A stretch of DNA of 64,000 bases from [Mycobacterium] stephanolepidis. GTDB lineage: Bacteria > Actinomycetota > Actinomycetes > Mycobacteriales > Mycobacteriaceae. The translations under genes and the position numbers were made by a program. The notes under the pieces were generated by a model. That model did not search any database. It was not told where the DNA came from and worked only from the letters and a program-made list of their open reading frames with translations. The stretch spans positions 1,550,001-1,614,000 of the forward strand of contig NZ_AP018165.1 in NCBI RefSeq assembly GCF_002356335.1, in the 5' to 3' direction. Below are positions 26,352-36,371 of this stretch, piece after piece. Position 1 is the stretch's first letter. Each line of letters begins with the position of its first letter.

Positions 26352-27169
26352 ACGACCCGATCCGCCCGGGTGTAGACGTTCATGCTGTCCTCACGCAGGA
26401 ACGCCACCAGCGTCATGCCGGACTGCGCCGCGAGATCGACAGCCAGCGAGGACGGTGCCGACACCGCGGCCAGTATGGGAATTCCCGCCATCGTCGCCTT
26501 CTGTGCGAGCTCGAAGGAGGCCCGTCCGCTGACCAACAGTGCGGTTCCGGTGAGGGGCACCCTGCCGTTCTCGAGTGCCCACCCGATGACCTTGTCCACC
26601 GCGTTATGTCGACCGATGTCCTCGCGGACCGTCAACATGGTGCCGTCCGTGGTGAACAGAGCCGCGGCATGCAGCCCGCCGGTGGCCGCGAAAACCTTTT
26701 GTGCCGAGCGAAGTTTGTCGGGCAGACCCACCAGTGTGGTCGATTCGATGGTGGACGGGTCATCGCCGGGGGAGAAGCGGCTGATGGTGCGTACCGCCTC
26801 CAGCGACCCCTTGCCGCAGACACCACAGGAAGAGGTGGTGTAGAAGTTTCTCGTCACCGTCGGGTCGGGGGCGGGAACGCCGGGGGCGAGAGTGACATCC
26901 AGGACGTTGTAGGTGTTCAGTCCGTCGGGCCCTTCGCCCTGGCAGTAGCGCACGGTCAGCAGGTCGTCGCGGCCTGCGATGACCCCCTCGGTGAGCAAGA
27001 ACCCCTGGGTGAGTTCGACATCCGATCCGGGGGTGCGCATGGTGACGGCTACTGCCTGCCCATTGACCCGGATCTCCAGGGGCTCCTCGACGACGAGCGT
27101 CTCGCTGCGCTCGCCCCGTCCGACCCCGTCGATGCGCCGGATCTTGCGTCTGTCGGTGACCCTACCCAC
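26348..27169 (-). CDS. fdhD: Formate dehydrogenase accessory sulfurtransferase FdhD
   Basis: Transfers sulfur to the Mo cofactor of formate dehydrogenases. 273 residues from GTG 27169; the two key cysteines lie in T-S-S-C-G-V-C-G-K (about residue 120), and the Moco-binding segments [14 protein letters not shown] and S-G-R-A-S-F-E are intact. It starts 8 nt inside the end of fdhF, so the two are translated together. A long upstream extension of the frame overlaps fdhF and is spurious. Confidence 0.93.
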   Translation of the reverse strand: MGRVTDRRKIRRIDGVGRGERSETLVVEEPLEIRVNGQAVAVTMRTPGSDVELTQGFLLTEGVIAGRDDLLTVRYCQGEGPDGLNTYNVLDVTLAPGVPAPDPTVTRNFYTTSSCGVCGKGSLEAVRTISRFSPGDDPSTIESTTLVGLPDKLRSAQKVFAATGGLHAAALFTTDGTMLTVREDIGRHNAVDKVIGWALENGRVPLTGTALLVSGRASFELAQKATMAGIPILAAVSAPSSLAVDLAAQSGMTLVAFLREDSMNVYTRADRVV

Positions 27170-29498
27170 GGGCCACCAGACGGATGACGACGGCCTTCGA
27201 CACCGGAGTATTGGATCGCTCCGCGACATGATCCAGGGGCACAAGTGGATTGGTCTCTGGATAGTAGGCGGCGGCGTTGCCTCGCGGGGTGGAGTACGGC
27301 ACCACCAGAAAGTCCTCGGCGCGCCGCTCTTCGAGTACCCCGTCGGCACCCGGGTACTCGGACACCAGATCGACCCGCGCACCCTCGGATAATCCAAATG
27401 CGGCAAGGTCTTCGGGATTGACGAAGACCACCCGGCGGCCGCCCTTGACGCCGCGGTAGCGGTCGTCGAGGCCGTAGATGGTGGTGTTGTACTGGTCATG
27501 GCTGCGCAGCGTCTGCAGTACCAGCCGGCCTGCCGGTACCGACACCCACTCCAGTGGTGCCGCAGAGAAGTTGGCCTTACCTGTGTGGGTGGGGAATTGG
27601 CGATCGTCGCGCGGCGGATGCGGCAGCGCGAACCCATCCGGTTGACGGACCTTGGTGTTGTAGTCGGCGCATCCGGGTACCACCCGCGAGATGGCATCGC
27701 GGATGGTGTCGTAGTCGTCGGCAAACCTTTCCCATGGCACCGGATGCCCAGTGCCCAGGATGGTGCGCGCCAGTTGGCAGACGATGGCGACCTCGCTGCG
27801 TAGCGCGGTGCTCGGTGGATGCAGACTGCCGCGTGAGAGATGCACCATGGACATCGAATCCTCCACGGAAACAAGCTGTTTGCCCGATTTTTGAATGTCG
27901 CGATCGGTGCGTCCGAGAGTGGGCAGGATCAGTGCGGTGCGCCCATTCACCAGATGGCTGCGATTGAGTTTGGTGGAGATCTGCACGGTCAGTGCGCAAT
28001 TGCGCAGCGCAGCCTCGGTGACGGCGGTGTCCGGGGTGGCAGAGGCGAAGTTGCCACCCATGCCGATGAAGACCGATACCTTGCCGTCCCGCATGGCACG
28101 GATCGCGTCCACCGTGTCGAACCCGTGCTTGCGGGGAGTGTCGATGCCGAACTCGGAATCCAATGCGGTCAGAAAGGATTCAGGCATCTTCTCCCAGATG
28201 CCCATGGTGCGGTCGCCCTGGACATTCGAATGACCGCGCACCGGGCACACCCCGGCGCCCGGCTTGCCGATCATGCCGCGCATCAGTAGCAGGTTGGTCG
28301 CCTCACCGATAGTGGCGACCGCGTGACGGTGTTGGGTGAGGCCCATCGCCCAGCAGAAGATGGTGCGCTGTGATCCGGCCAGGAGCGTGGCAACCGCGGT
28401 CAGCTGCTCCATGTCGATACCCGTTGCCTGCGTGACGGTTTCCCAATCGATTGCTCGTGTCCGTGCGGCCCAGTCCTCGTATCCCGCGCAGTGCTCCTCG
28501 ATGAATTGCCGGTCGACGATGCTGCCGGGGTTCGCGTCGTCGGCCTCCAGTAGCAGTCTGCCCAGCCCTGCGAAAAGCGCCATGTCGCCGCCGAGTCGGA
28601 TCTGCACGAACTCATCGGCGATGGCCACACCGTGCCCGACCACGCCGTTGACCTTCTGTGGGTTCTTGAACCGGAGCAGTCCGGCCTCGGGGAGCGGGTT
28701 GACTGCAATGATCTTGGCGCCGTTCGCCTTTGCCTTCTCCAGCACCGACAGCATGCGCGGATGGTTGGTGCCGGGATTTTGGCCGGCGATGAGAATGACG
28801 TCCGCGTGCTCGATATCGGGTACCGACACCGAGCCCTTGCCGATTCCGATCGAGTCCGTCAGTGCGGTGCCCGAAGACTCGTGGCACATGTTGGAACAGT
28901 CGGGCAGGTTGTTGGTGCCCAGGCTGCGGACCAGCAGCTGGTAGCAGAACGCGGCCTCATTGCTGGTGCGCCCGGAGGTGTAGAAAACCAGCCGATCCGG
29001 GTCGGCGGCCGCCCTGACCTCATCGGCGATGAGCGCGTACGCGTCATCCCAATCAATGGGCCGGTAATGCGATTCGCCGGGGCGCAGCACCATCGGGTGG
29101 GTGAGACGACCTTGTTGGCTGAGCCAGTACTCGGGTAGTTCGCGGAGTTCCTCCACCGAGTGCTGTGCGAAAAATTCAGGGGTGACCGTGCGTTTGGTGG
29201 CCTCTTCGGCGACGGCCTTGGCGCCGTTCTCGCAGAACTCGGCAAGTTTGCGATGTCCCGGGGTCTCGGGCCACGCGCATCCGGGACAGTCAAAGCCGTG
29301 ACGTTGATTCAGTTTGGACAGCGTTGCGACGGTGCGCAATGGACCCATCTGTTCGAGGCCGCGTTGCAGGGAAACCCCGACCGCGGTCATTCCCGCGGCG
29401 ACGTCCTTCGCGCCGGTGACGGCGATATCGGGTTCGCCGATCTCGCCCGGCCCGGCTTCCGCGTGGTGGCCAACCGTCGGTATCCGGTGCCCGGTCAT
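27162..29498 (-). CDS. Molybdopterin oxidoreductase, FdhF/YdeP family
   Basis: A 778-residue molybdenum/bis-MGD enzyme annotated as formate dehydrogenase H-like (Rv2900c is the likely equivalent at 779 residues). The N-terminal region has only C-P-G-C (about residues 70-73) rather than the four Cys of a 4Fe-4S cluster, as in the YdeP branch. MGD-binding segments include [10 protein letters not shown] and [15 protein letters not shown]. Start ATG 29498 is chosen because CAGAAT lies 7 nt before it; ATG 29507 is possible. Pairing with fdhD supports a formate-type reaction, but the substrate is not proven. Confidence 0.85.
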   Translation of the reverse strand: MTGHRIPTVGHHAEAGPGEIGEPDIAVTGAKDVAAGMTAVGVSLQRGLEQMGPLRTVATLSKLNQRHGFDCPGCAWPETPGHRKLAEFCENGAKAVAEEATKRTVTPEFFAQHSVEELRELPEYWLSQQGRLTHPMVLRPGESHYRPIDWDDAYALIADEVRAAADPDRLVFYTSGRTSNEAAFCYQLLVRSLGTNNLPDCSNMCHESSGTALTDSIGIGKGSVSVPDIEHADVILIAGQNPGTNHPRMLSVLEKAKANGAKIIAVNPLPEAGLLRFKNPQKVNGVVGHGVAIADEFVQIRLGGDMALFAGLGRLLLEADDANPGSIVDRQFIEEHCAGYEDWAARTRAIDWETVTQATGIDMEQLTAVATLLAGSQRTIFCWAMGLTQHRHAVATIGEATNLLLMRGMIGKPGAGVCPVRGHSNVQGDRTMGIWEKMPESFLTALDSEFGIDTPRKHGFDTVDAIRAMRDGKVSVFIGMGGNFASATPDTAVTEAALRNCALTVQISTKLNRSHLVNGRTALILPTLGRTDRDIQKSGKQLVSVEDSMSMVHLSRGSLHPPSTALRSEVAIVCQLARTILGTGHPVPWERFADDYDTIRDAISRVVPGCADYNTKVRQPDGFALPHPPRDDRQFPTHTGKANFSAAPLEWVSVPAGRLVLQTLRSHDQYNTTIYGLDDRYRGVKGGRRVVFVNPEDLAAFGLSEGARVDLVSEYPGADGVLEERRAEDFLVVPYSTPRGNAAAYYPETNPLVPLDHVAERSNTPVSKAVVIRLVARG

Positions 29499-29573
29499 GC
29501 TTCTCATTCTGGACCCGTTGTCGAGCCGGGGTGTCACAACCCTCGAATGGTCGACCCGTGATGACGGCGCCAC

Positions 29574-29709
29574 GAGGCAACCAAGCAGATGCTTGGCCTC
29601 TTCTTGTGATTTGCCTCACGTCTACTGGTCGGTAGTGAGGCAACGGCACAGGCCAGGCGGCAGGGGAGAACTCGACAGGTGTCAAGTTCTGTGCCTGCCG
29701 GTATGGCCT
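29574..29709. promoter_or_regulatory. Three inverted-repeat structures between fdhF and korA
   Basis: Hairpin A: CCAAGC/GCTTGG (29581-29586 with 29591-29596) closed by GAGGC/CCTC. Hairpin B: TTGCCTCAC (29611-29619) with GTGAGGCAA (29635-29643). Dyad C: AGGCCA, GGCAGG, AGAACT, GACA (29650-29677) mirrored by TGTC, AGTTCT, CCTGCC, TGGCCT (29680-29709). GAGGCAA occurs at 29574 and 29637 and its complement at 29611, so A and B could compete for pairing. Confidence 0.6.
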
Positions 29710-29772
29710 CGTCAAGGTCAACGGTGCGAAAGTGCAATAATCGGTACCGAGAGTGACAGAAAACTCTGCTGA

Positions 29773-31734
29773 ATGGTGGCGTACGTACCGCCACCGCCAG
29801 AGTTCGTCGTGAAAGGTAGGTCACCGGTGGGCGACGGAGCCGTATCGGAGAAGCTGGAAAAGGTCGTCATCCGGTTTGCTGGAGATTCTGGCGACGGTAT
29901 GCAGCTCACCGGAGACCGATTCACCTCTGAGGCTGCCGTCTTCGGCAATGACCTCGCGACCCAGCCGAACTATCCCGCAGAGATCCGGGCCCCTCAGGGC
30001 ACGCTTCCGGGTGTTTCGTCCTTCCAAATCCAGATTGCCGACTACGACATCCTCACCGCGGGCGACCGGCCCGATGTGCTGGTGGCGATGAACCCGGCCG
30101 CACTCAAGGCCAACATCGGCGATCTGCCGCGCGGTGGCATGGTGATCGCCAACTCGGACGAGTTCACCAAGCGAAATCTGGCCAAGGTCGGCTACCAGTC
30201 CGATCCGTTGGAGCACGACGACATGTCGGACTACGTGGTCTATCAGGTGCCGATGACCACGTTGGCGCTCGGCGCCGTCGAGGCCGCCGGAGTCTCGAAG
30301 AAGGACGGCGCGCGCACCAAGAACATGTTCGCGTTGGGGCTGCTGTCCTGGATGTACCACCGCCCACTCGAGGGCACCGAGCAGTTCCTGCGCGAGAAGT
30401 TCGCGAAGAAACCCGACGTGGCCGAGGCCAACATCCTGGCGTTCCGGGCGGGCTGGAACTACGGCGAAACCACCGAGGCCTTCGGAACCACCTACGAGGT
30501 GGCCAAGGCATCGCTGCCCGCGGGTGAGTACCGGCAGGTCTCGGGTAACACAGCGTTGGCCTATGGCGTTGTCGCCGCCGGCCAGCTTGCCAAGACTCAG
30601 GTGGTGCTCGGCACCTACCCGATCACCCCGGCATCCGACATCCTGCACGAGCTGAGCAAGCTCAAGAACTTCGGTGTGCTGACCTTCCAGGCCGAGGACG
30701 AGATCGCCGGAATCGGTGCGGCTCTGGGGGCTTCGTTCGGTGGCGCCCTGGGTGTCACCAGCACCTCCGGCCCCGGTGTGGCGCTCAAGAGCGAGGCCGT
30801 GGGTCTTGCGGTGATGACCGAACTGCCGCTGCTGGTGATCGATGTGCAGCGCGGCGGACCGTCGACGGGTCTGCCCACCAAAACCGAGCAGGCGGACCTA
30901 CTGCAGGCCTTGTACGGCCGCAACGGCGAGTCGCCCATTGCGGTGCTGGCTCCGCGTTCTCCCTCGGACTGCTTCGACATCGCTGTCGAGGCGGTGCGGA
31001 TCGCGCTCACCTACCGGACCCCGGTGATGATCCTGTCCGATGGCGCGATCGCCAACGGCTCTGAGCCGTGGGCCATCCCGGACATCGCGAGTTACCCGGC
31101 GATCGAGCACACCTTCGCCACTCCCGACCAGGACTTCGCGCCGTACAACCGCGACCCGGAGACGCTGGCCCGCCAGTTCGCCGTTCCGGGTACCCCCGGT
31201 TTGGAGCACCGTATCGGTGGTCTGGAGAAGGCCAACGGTTCGGGCAACATCTCGTACGACCCGGCCAACCACGACTTGATGGTGCGGTTGCGCCAACTCA
31301 AGATCGACGGAATCACGGTGCCGGACCTGGAGGTTGACGACCCGACCGGTGACGCACAGCTGCTGATGGTCGGGTGGGGCAGCTCCTACGGCCCCATCGG
31401 TGAGGCATGCCGATGCGCCCGTCGCAAGGGGCTCAAGGTGGCTCATGCGCACCTGCGCCATCTCAATCCGTTCCCGGGGAACCTGGGTGAGGTGCTGCGC
31501 AAGTACCCGAAGGTCGTCGCGCCCGAGATGAACCTCGGACAGTTGTCGCTGCTGCTGCGCGGCAAGTTCCTGGTTGATGTGCAGTCGGTGACGAAGGTGC
31601 AGGGTATGGCCTTCCTTGCTGATGAGGTCGAAGAAATCATCGATGCGGCCCTGGACGGGTCGCTCGCCGAAAAGGAAAGCCAGAAGGCCGTTCTCGCGCG
31701 TGAATCCGCGGTGGCCGTAGGGGATCGAGCATGA
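29773..31734 (+). CDS. korA: 2-oxoglutarate:ferredoxin oxidoreductase, alpha subunit KorA
   Basis: With KorB converts 2-oxoglutarate to succinyl-CoA, reducing ferredoxin, an alternative TCA route known in mycobacteria. 653 residues from ATG 29773, a gamma-alpha fusion: the gamma domain (about 25-190) begins V-I-R-F-A-G-D-S-G-D-G-M-Q-L-T, the alpha domain starts near G-N-T-A-L-A-Y-G and contains Y-P-I-T-P-A-S. GTG 29827 with AAAGGTAGG 6 nt upstream is a plausible shorter start (635 residues). It overlaps korB by 4 nt. No ferredoxin gene is adjacent. Confidence 0.92.
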   Translation: MVAYVPPPPEFVVKGRSPVGDGAVSEKLEKVVIRFAGDSGDGMQLTGDRFTSEAAVFGNDLATQPNYPAEIRAPQGTLPGVSSFQIQIADYDILTAGDRPDVLVAMNPAALKANIGDLPRGGMVIANSDEFTKRNLAKVGYQSDPLEHDDMSDYVVYQVPMTTLALGAVEAAGVSKKDGARTKNMFALGLLSWMYHRPLEGTEQFLREKFAKKPDVAEANILAFRAGWNYGETTEAFGTTYEVAKASLPAGEYRQVSGNTALAYGVVAAGQLAKTQVVLGTYPITPASDILHELSKLKNFGVLTFQAEDEIAGIGAALGASFGGALGVTSTSGPGVALKSEAVGLAVMTELPLLVIDVQRGGPSTGLPTKTEQADLLQALYGRNGESPIAVLAPRSPSDCFDIAVEAVRIALTYRTPVMILSDGAIANGSEPWAIPDIASYPAIEHTFATPDQDFAPYNRDPETLARQFAVPGTPGLEHRIGGLEKANGSGNISYDPANHDLMVRLRQLKIDGITVPDLEVDDPTGDAQLLMVGWGSSYGPIGEACRCARRKGLKVAHAHLRHLNPFPGNLGEVLRKYPKVVAPEMNLGQLSLLLRGKFLVDVQSVTKVQGMAFLADEVEEIIDAALDGSLAEKESQKAVLARESAVAVGDRA

Positions 31735-32828
31735 CTGACGTTTTGAACGGAATCAACGGAATCAGTGGCCTGGCCGGTACCGATCTGGGCCTGACCGCCA
31801 ATGCTCTGGTGCCGACCACCGATGTGGAGCAGAAGTCGAAGGACTTCACCTCCGATCAGGAAGTGCGCTGGTGCCCCGGTTGCGGTGACTACGTCATCCT
31901 CAACACCATCCGTGGATTCCTGCCGGAGCTCGGGCTCAAGCGCGAGAACATCGTGTTCATCAGCGGCATTGGCTGCTCGAGCCGGTTCCCGTACTACCTG
32001 GATACCTACGGCATGCACTCGATCCACGGGCGCGCCCCGGCCATCGCGACGGGCCTGGCACTGGCTCGCGAGGACCTTTCGGTGTGGGTGGTGACCGGTG
32101 ATGGCGACGCGCTGTCCATCGGCGGTAACCATCTGATCCACACCCTTCGCCGCAACGTGAACCTCACGATCCTGTTGTTCAACAACCGGATCTACGGCCT
32201 CACCAAGGGCCAGTACTCGCCGACCTCGGAGACCGGCAAGGTCACCAAGTCCACCCCGATGGGTTCGCTGGACTACCCCTTCAACCCGGTGTCGCTGGCC
32301 CTGGGGGCCGAGGCCACGTTCGTTGGACGGGCCCTGGACTCGGATAAGAAGGGTCTCTCGGAGGTACTGCGCGCTGCAGCCGCGCACCGCGGTTCGGCCC
32401 TGGTGGAGATCTTGCAGGACTGCCCGATCTTCAACGACGGGTCTTTTGACCTGCTACGTAAGGAAGGGTCCGAGCAGCGCGTCATCAACGTGAGCCACGG
32501 CCAGCCGATCACCTTCGGTGCCGAGGGCGAACTCTGCGTCATCCGTTCGGGTTTCGGACTCGAAGTGGCCAAGACCGCGGACGTGAAGGCCGAGGACATC
32601 GTGGTGCACGACGCACACTCGAATGATCCGGCCTACGCCTTCGCGCTGTCGCGGTTGTCCGAGCAGGATCTGGAGCACACCGTGATGGGTGTGTTCCGCA
32701 GCGTGCAGCGGCCGACATACGACGATCTGGCCCGTGAGCAGCTGGCCACCGCTGCGGCCGCCAAGCCGAGCGACACGGCGGCGCTGCAGGCGCTGTTGAC
32801 CGGTCGCGACACCTGGACCGTCAGCTAG
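31731..32828 (+). CDS. korB: 2-oxoglutarate:ferredoxin oxidoreductase, beta subunit KorB
   Basis: TPP- and 4Fe-4S-binding subunit of the KorAB complex. 365 residues. Contains W-C-P-G-C-G-D-Y (about residue 44) and I-G-C-S-S-R (about 79) for the cluster, and the TPP motif G-D-G-D-A-L-S-I-G-G-N with a later N-N-R-I-Y-G-L-T-K-G-Q. ATG overlaps korA's TGA. A hairpin terminator follows the stop. Confidence 0.94.
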   Translation: MTDVLNGINGISGLAGTDLGLTANALVPTTDVEQKSKDFTSDQEVRWCPGCGDYVILNTIRGFLPELGLKRENIVFISGIGCSSRFPYYLDTYGMHSIHGRAPAIATGLALAREDLSVWVVTGDGDALSIGGNHLIHTLRRNVNLTILLFNNRIYGLTKGQYSPTSETGKVTKSTPMGSLDYPFNPVSLALGAEATFVGRALDSDKKGLSEVLRAAAAHRGSALVEILQDCPIFNDGSFDLLRKEGSEQRVINVSHGQPITFGAEGELCVIRSGFGLEVAKTADVKAEDIVVHDAHSNDPAYAFALSRLSEQDLEHTVMGVFRSVQRPTYDDLAREQLATAAAAKPSDTAALQALLTGRDTWTVS

Positions 32829-32838
32829 GTGCGGGCGC

Positions 32839-32864
32839 GCTGCCGAGGAAATAGCGTCGGCAGC
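32839..32864 (+). terminator. Intrinsic terminator after korAB
   Basis: GCTGCCGA (32839-32846) and TCGGCAGC (32857-32864) form a perfect 8-bp stem around a 10-nt loop, followed a few bases later by ATTTTGGCTTCTTT. Confidence 0.65.
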
Positions 32865-33020
32865 ACGCATTTTGGCTTCTTTGTCCTGCGCTCGTTCGGA
32901 TGCTTCGGCGTCTCCTCGCGCGCAATGTGCGGTTGCTCTCGTAGGATGCAGAGACGTTGATGTTCCGGGCAGCCGGTGTGGAACGCAACCTTCATGCCCT
33001 AGATGCGAGGTGAGAAGGCC

Positions 33021-33329
33021 GTGAGGCAGTCGCTGATTGCGATAGCAGCAGTAGTGGCGATGATCGGTGTCTCGTTGGGGGGCGCAGACACCGCGGCAGC
33101 CGCTCCTTCGGGTGGCAACGCCAACGATGTCATCAACGAGCTCAAGGCCAACGGGTACCGGGTGATCATCACTCGAAGCGGGGGTGGCGACCTGAGCAAG
33201 TGCACGGTCGCCTCCGTGGAGAAGCAGTCCCCGGTGACGGATGTGGGCGCGGGGCGCGATGCGCAGAACTATCCGACCACCGTTCCGGTGACCTCACGCA
33301 AGATCGCTGTCGTCGCATTGCGCTGCTAG
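33021..33329 (+). CDS. Small secreted protein, 102 aa, unknown function
   Basis: Starts at GTG 33021, with GAGAAGG 3-4 nt upstream; the alternative ATG at 33003 adds six residues. Signal peptide: V-R-Q-S-L then a hydrophobic core I-A-I-A-A-V-V-A and cleavage near T-A-A-A-A. The mature part has N-D-V-I-N-E-L-K-A-N-G-Y-R-V-I-I-T and two cysteines, one in S-K-C-T-V and the other as the last residue, which may pair. It is a type of small exported protein common in mycobacteria; I cannot name the family. Confidence 0.7.
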   Translation: MRQSLIAIAAVVAMIGVSLGGADTAAAAPSGGNANDVINELKANGYRVIITRSGGGDLSKCTVASVEKQSPVTDVGAGRDAQNYPTTVPVTSRKIAVVALRC

Positions 33330-34415
<1,086 letters not shown>

Positions 34416-34503
34416 ACCCGAGCAACAGAGATCCATTTCAACAAGCCATCAAGAGCGGAACCTTCGGTGACCCGCCTCTTGGTGGCTTGTTGGCATCTGT
34501 GCG

Positions 34504-34509
34504 TACCTT
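34504..34509 (+). promoter_or_regulatory. -10 hexamer TACCTT, leaderless promoter of mobA
   Basis: TACCTT ends 6 nt before ATG 34516. No Shine-Dalgarno is present. Confidence 0.5.
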
Positions 34510-34515
34510 TCTTTC

Positions 34516-35082
34516 ATGGACCAACTCGCGGCGGTGGTGCTCACCGGCGGTGAGTCGCGCCGCATGGGGCGCGATAAGGCGGCCATCCGCTGGGGCGGAC
34601 AGACGCTGACGCAACGCATCGTGCAGACGGTGGGTTCACGGTGCTCACCGGTGATCGTGGTGCGCGCACCGTTCCAGGACATTGCCGATGTGGATGCGGT
34701 CATCATCGCCGACCGTGAGCCCGGCCAGGGCCCACTGGTGGCGCTGGGGCAGGGACTGCGGGCCGTCGCGGAAGTGGGCGCGGGCAGAGCCTTTGTCTGC
34801 GCCGTCGATATGCCGCTGATTCACGCGGCCCTCATCGAGGAACTCGCGACCGGCACCGGCCGCATCGTCCTGGCCACCGCCGACGGCCGGGATCACTATC
34901 TGGCCGCCGTCTATGACGTAGGCCTATGCGACACCATTGATGAATTGACCGCCGCCGGGGAACGCCGGCTCGGCTCACTCGTTGAGCACGTTGGTGCGCA
35001 ACGAATTTCGATATCCGACCCGAATTGGGTCGTGAACGTGAACACAGAGGCGGAGCTGAACGCGTTGCCACCTCTACCCTGA
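34516..35082 (+). CDS. mobA: Molybdenum cofactor guanylyltransferase
   Basis: Adds GMP to molybdopterin to form MGD, the cofactor used by enzymes such as the FdhF-like protein at 27162-29498. 188 residues. GTP-binding signature L-T-G-G-E-S-R-R-M-G-R-D-K at about residues 9-21, and C-A-V-D-M-P-L at about 95. Corresponds to Rv2453c. Its 3' end carries the -10 hexamer of the next gene. Confidence 0.92.
   Translation: MDQLAAVVLTGGESRRMGRDKAAIRWGGQTLTQRIVQTVGSRCSPVIVVRAPFQDIADVDAVIIADREPGQGPLVALGQGLRAVAEVGAGRAFVCAVDMPLIHAALIEELATGTGRIVLATADGRDHYLAAVYDVGLCDTIDELTAAGERRLGSLVEHVGAQRISISDPNWVVNVNTEAELNALPPLP
35075..35080 (+). promoter_or_regulatory. -10 hexamer TACCCT, leaderless promoter of the YibE/F gene
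   Basis: TACCCT lies at the end of mobA, 7 nt before GTG 35088. It decides the start against an in-frame GTG at 35025. Confidence 0.55.
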
Positions 35083-35087
35083 CAGGC

Positions 35088-36338
35088 GTGTCGCATTCTC
35101 ATAGCCATTCTCACGCGATGTCGACGGGGCCGGCGCCTCTCGGATCCAACGCAGCCCGGATCGTGGTGGGCCTGCTCGCCGCGATGGGCGTCGCGGTTCT
35201 GATCGGGCTGGTGACGTTGTGGCCTGAGCACCGCACCGTGGACATTCCGCTGCCCTACCAAAATGCGCATGGCGGCGCGGTGACCACGGAGTCCGGCACG
35301 GTGCTGTCGACGCGCCTCGGCGAATGCGGCAGTCCATCCACCGGGCAGGTGCTGACGGCCGATCCCACCGGGGGACAGACCCCCGAATCAACATGCGCGC
35401 TCGACCTGATCGCCATCACGTCCGGCCCGAACTCGGGTGCGAAGACCCAGCTGGAATTCACCTCCGGCGGCGGACAACCGACTCTCGCCGCGGGCGAGCA
35501 CATCCGGATCACCAGACAGGTCGACGAGCAGGGCGCCACCACCTACAGCTTCTATGACTACGAACGCACCTGGCCGTTGGTTGTTGTCGCCGCGGCATTC
35601 GCGATCGTCATCTGTCTGGTGGCGCGCTGGCGTGGGCTCCGTGCACTGGTGGGCATCCTGGTGGCTTTCCTGGTGCTGGCGGTGTTCCTGCTCCCGGCGC
35701 TGCGGGACGGCGGTCCCGCCCTGCCGTTGGCGCTGGTCGCGTCGGCGACGATCCTGTTCGTGGTCATCTACCTTGCCCACGGCGTCAGCATGCGTACCAG
35801 CGCGGCGCTCCTCGGCACGCTCACGGCGATGCTTTTCGCGGCGGCACTGTCGTGGGTCGTCATCGAGGTGACACACCTGACCGGTCTGTCCGACGAGCAG
35901 AACAACGAAGTCGCCGCGTACATGGGGGGAGTGTCGATATCGGGGCTACTGCTGGCCGGGTTCATCATCGGGTCGCTCGGTGTTCTCAATGACGTGACCG
36001 TCACACAGGCCTCAACGGTCTTCGAACTGGCCGAGCTGGGTGACGGTTCTACGCGCAAGGACGTGTTCCTCGGCGCCATGCGGGTGGGGCGCGATCACAT
36101 CGCCAGTACCGTCTACACGCTCGTCCTCGCGTATGCGGGGAACTCGCTACCGCTCATGTTGTTGTTCAGCGTCGCCAATCGATCCCTGGGGGATGTGCTG
36201 ACCAGCGAGGGTGTGGCGATCGAGATCGCCCGATCCGCAGTCGGCGGTATTGCCTTGGTGCTTTCGGTTCCGTTGACGACAGCGATCGCAGCGGCCTTGG
36301 CGACGCCGGGCAAGCGCGCGCAACCGAAGGCGGCCTAA
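35088..36338 (+). CDS. YibE/F family membrane protein
   Basis: A 416-residue polytopic protein: one N-terminal helix (about 25-45), an extracytoplasmic domain (about 50-160, two Cys), then about seven helices with the YibE/F core N-N-E-V-A-A-Y-M-G-G-V-S-I-S-G-L-L-L and G-V-L-N-D-V-T-V-T-Q. It starts at GTG 35088 with an alternating Ser-His run, V-S-H-S-H-S-H-S-H-A-M. The function of the family is unknown; some members are linked to metal or phage-stress loci. Its stop lies in a 24-bp tandem duplication. Confidence 0.82.
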   Translation: MSHSHSHSHAMSTGPAPLGSNAARIVVGLLAAMGVAVLIGLVTLWPEHRTVDIPLPYQNAHGGAVTTESGTVLSTRLGECGSPSTGQVLTADPTGGQTPESTCALDLIAITSGPNSGAKTQLEFTSGGGQPTLAAGEHIRITRQVDEQGATTYSFYDYERTWPLVVVAAAFAIVICLVARWRGLRALVGILVAFLVLAVFLLPALRDGGPALPLALVASATILFVVIYLAHGVSMRTSAALLGTLTAMLFAAALSWVVIEVTHLTGLSDEQNNEVAAYMGGVSISGLLLAGFIIGSLGVLNDVTVTQASTVFELAELGDGSTRKDVFLGAMRVGRDHIASTVYTLVLAYAGNSLPLMLLFSVANRSLGDVLTSEGVAIEIARSAVGGIALVLSVPLTTAIAAALATPGKRAQPKAA

Positions 36339-36371
36339 CCGAAGGCGGGCAAGGCGGCCTAACCGAAGGCG
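36327..36371. repeat. Tandem duplication of 21 bp with 24-bp period, covering two stop codons
   Basis: AAGGCGGCCTAACCGAAGGC plus G at 36327-36347 recurs identically at 36351-36371. The first copy holds the TAA of the YibE/F gene, the second the minus-strand stop of the convergent VOC gene. Confidence 0.9.

Noticed and set aside
29574..29600. Terminator of an upstream plus-strand gene
   Set aside because: There is no plus-strand gene before it (fdhF is on the minus strand), so the stem is treated as regulatory.
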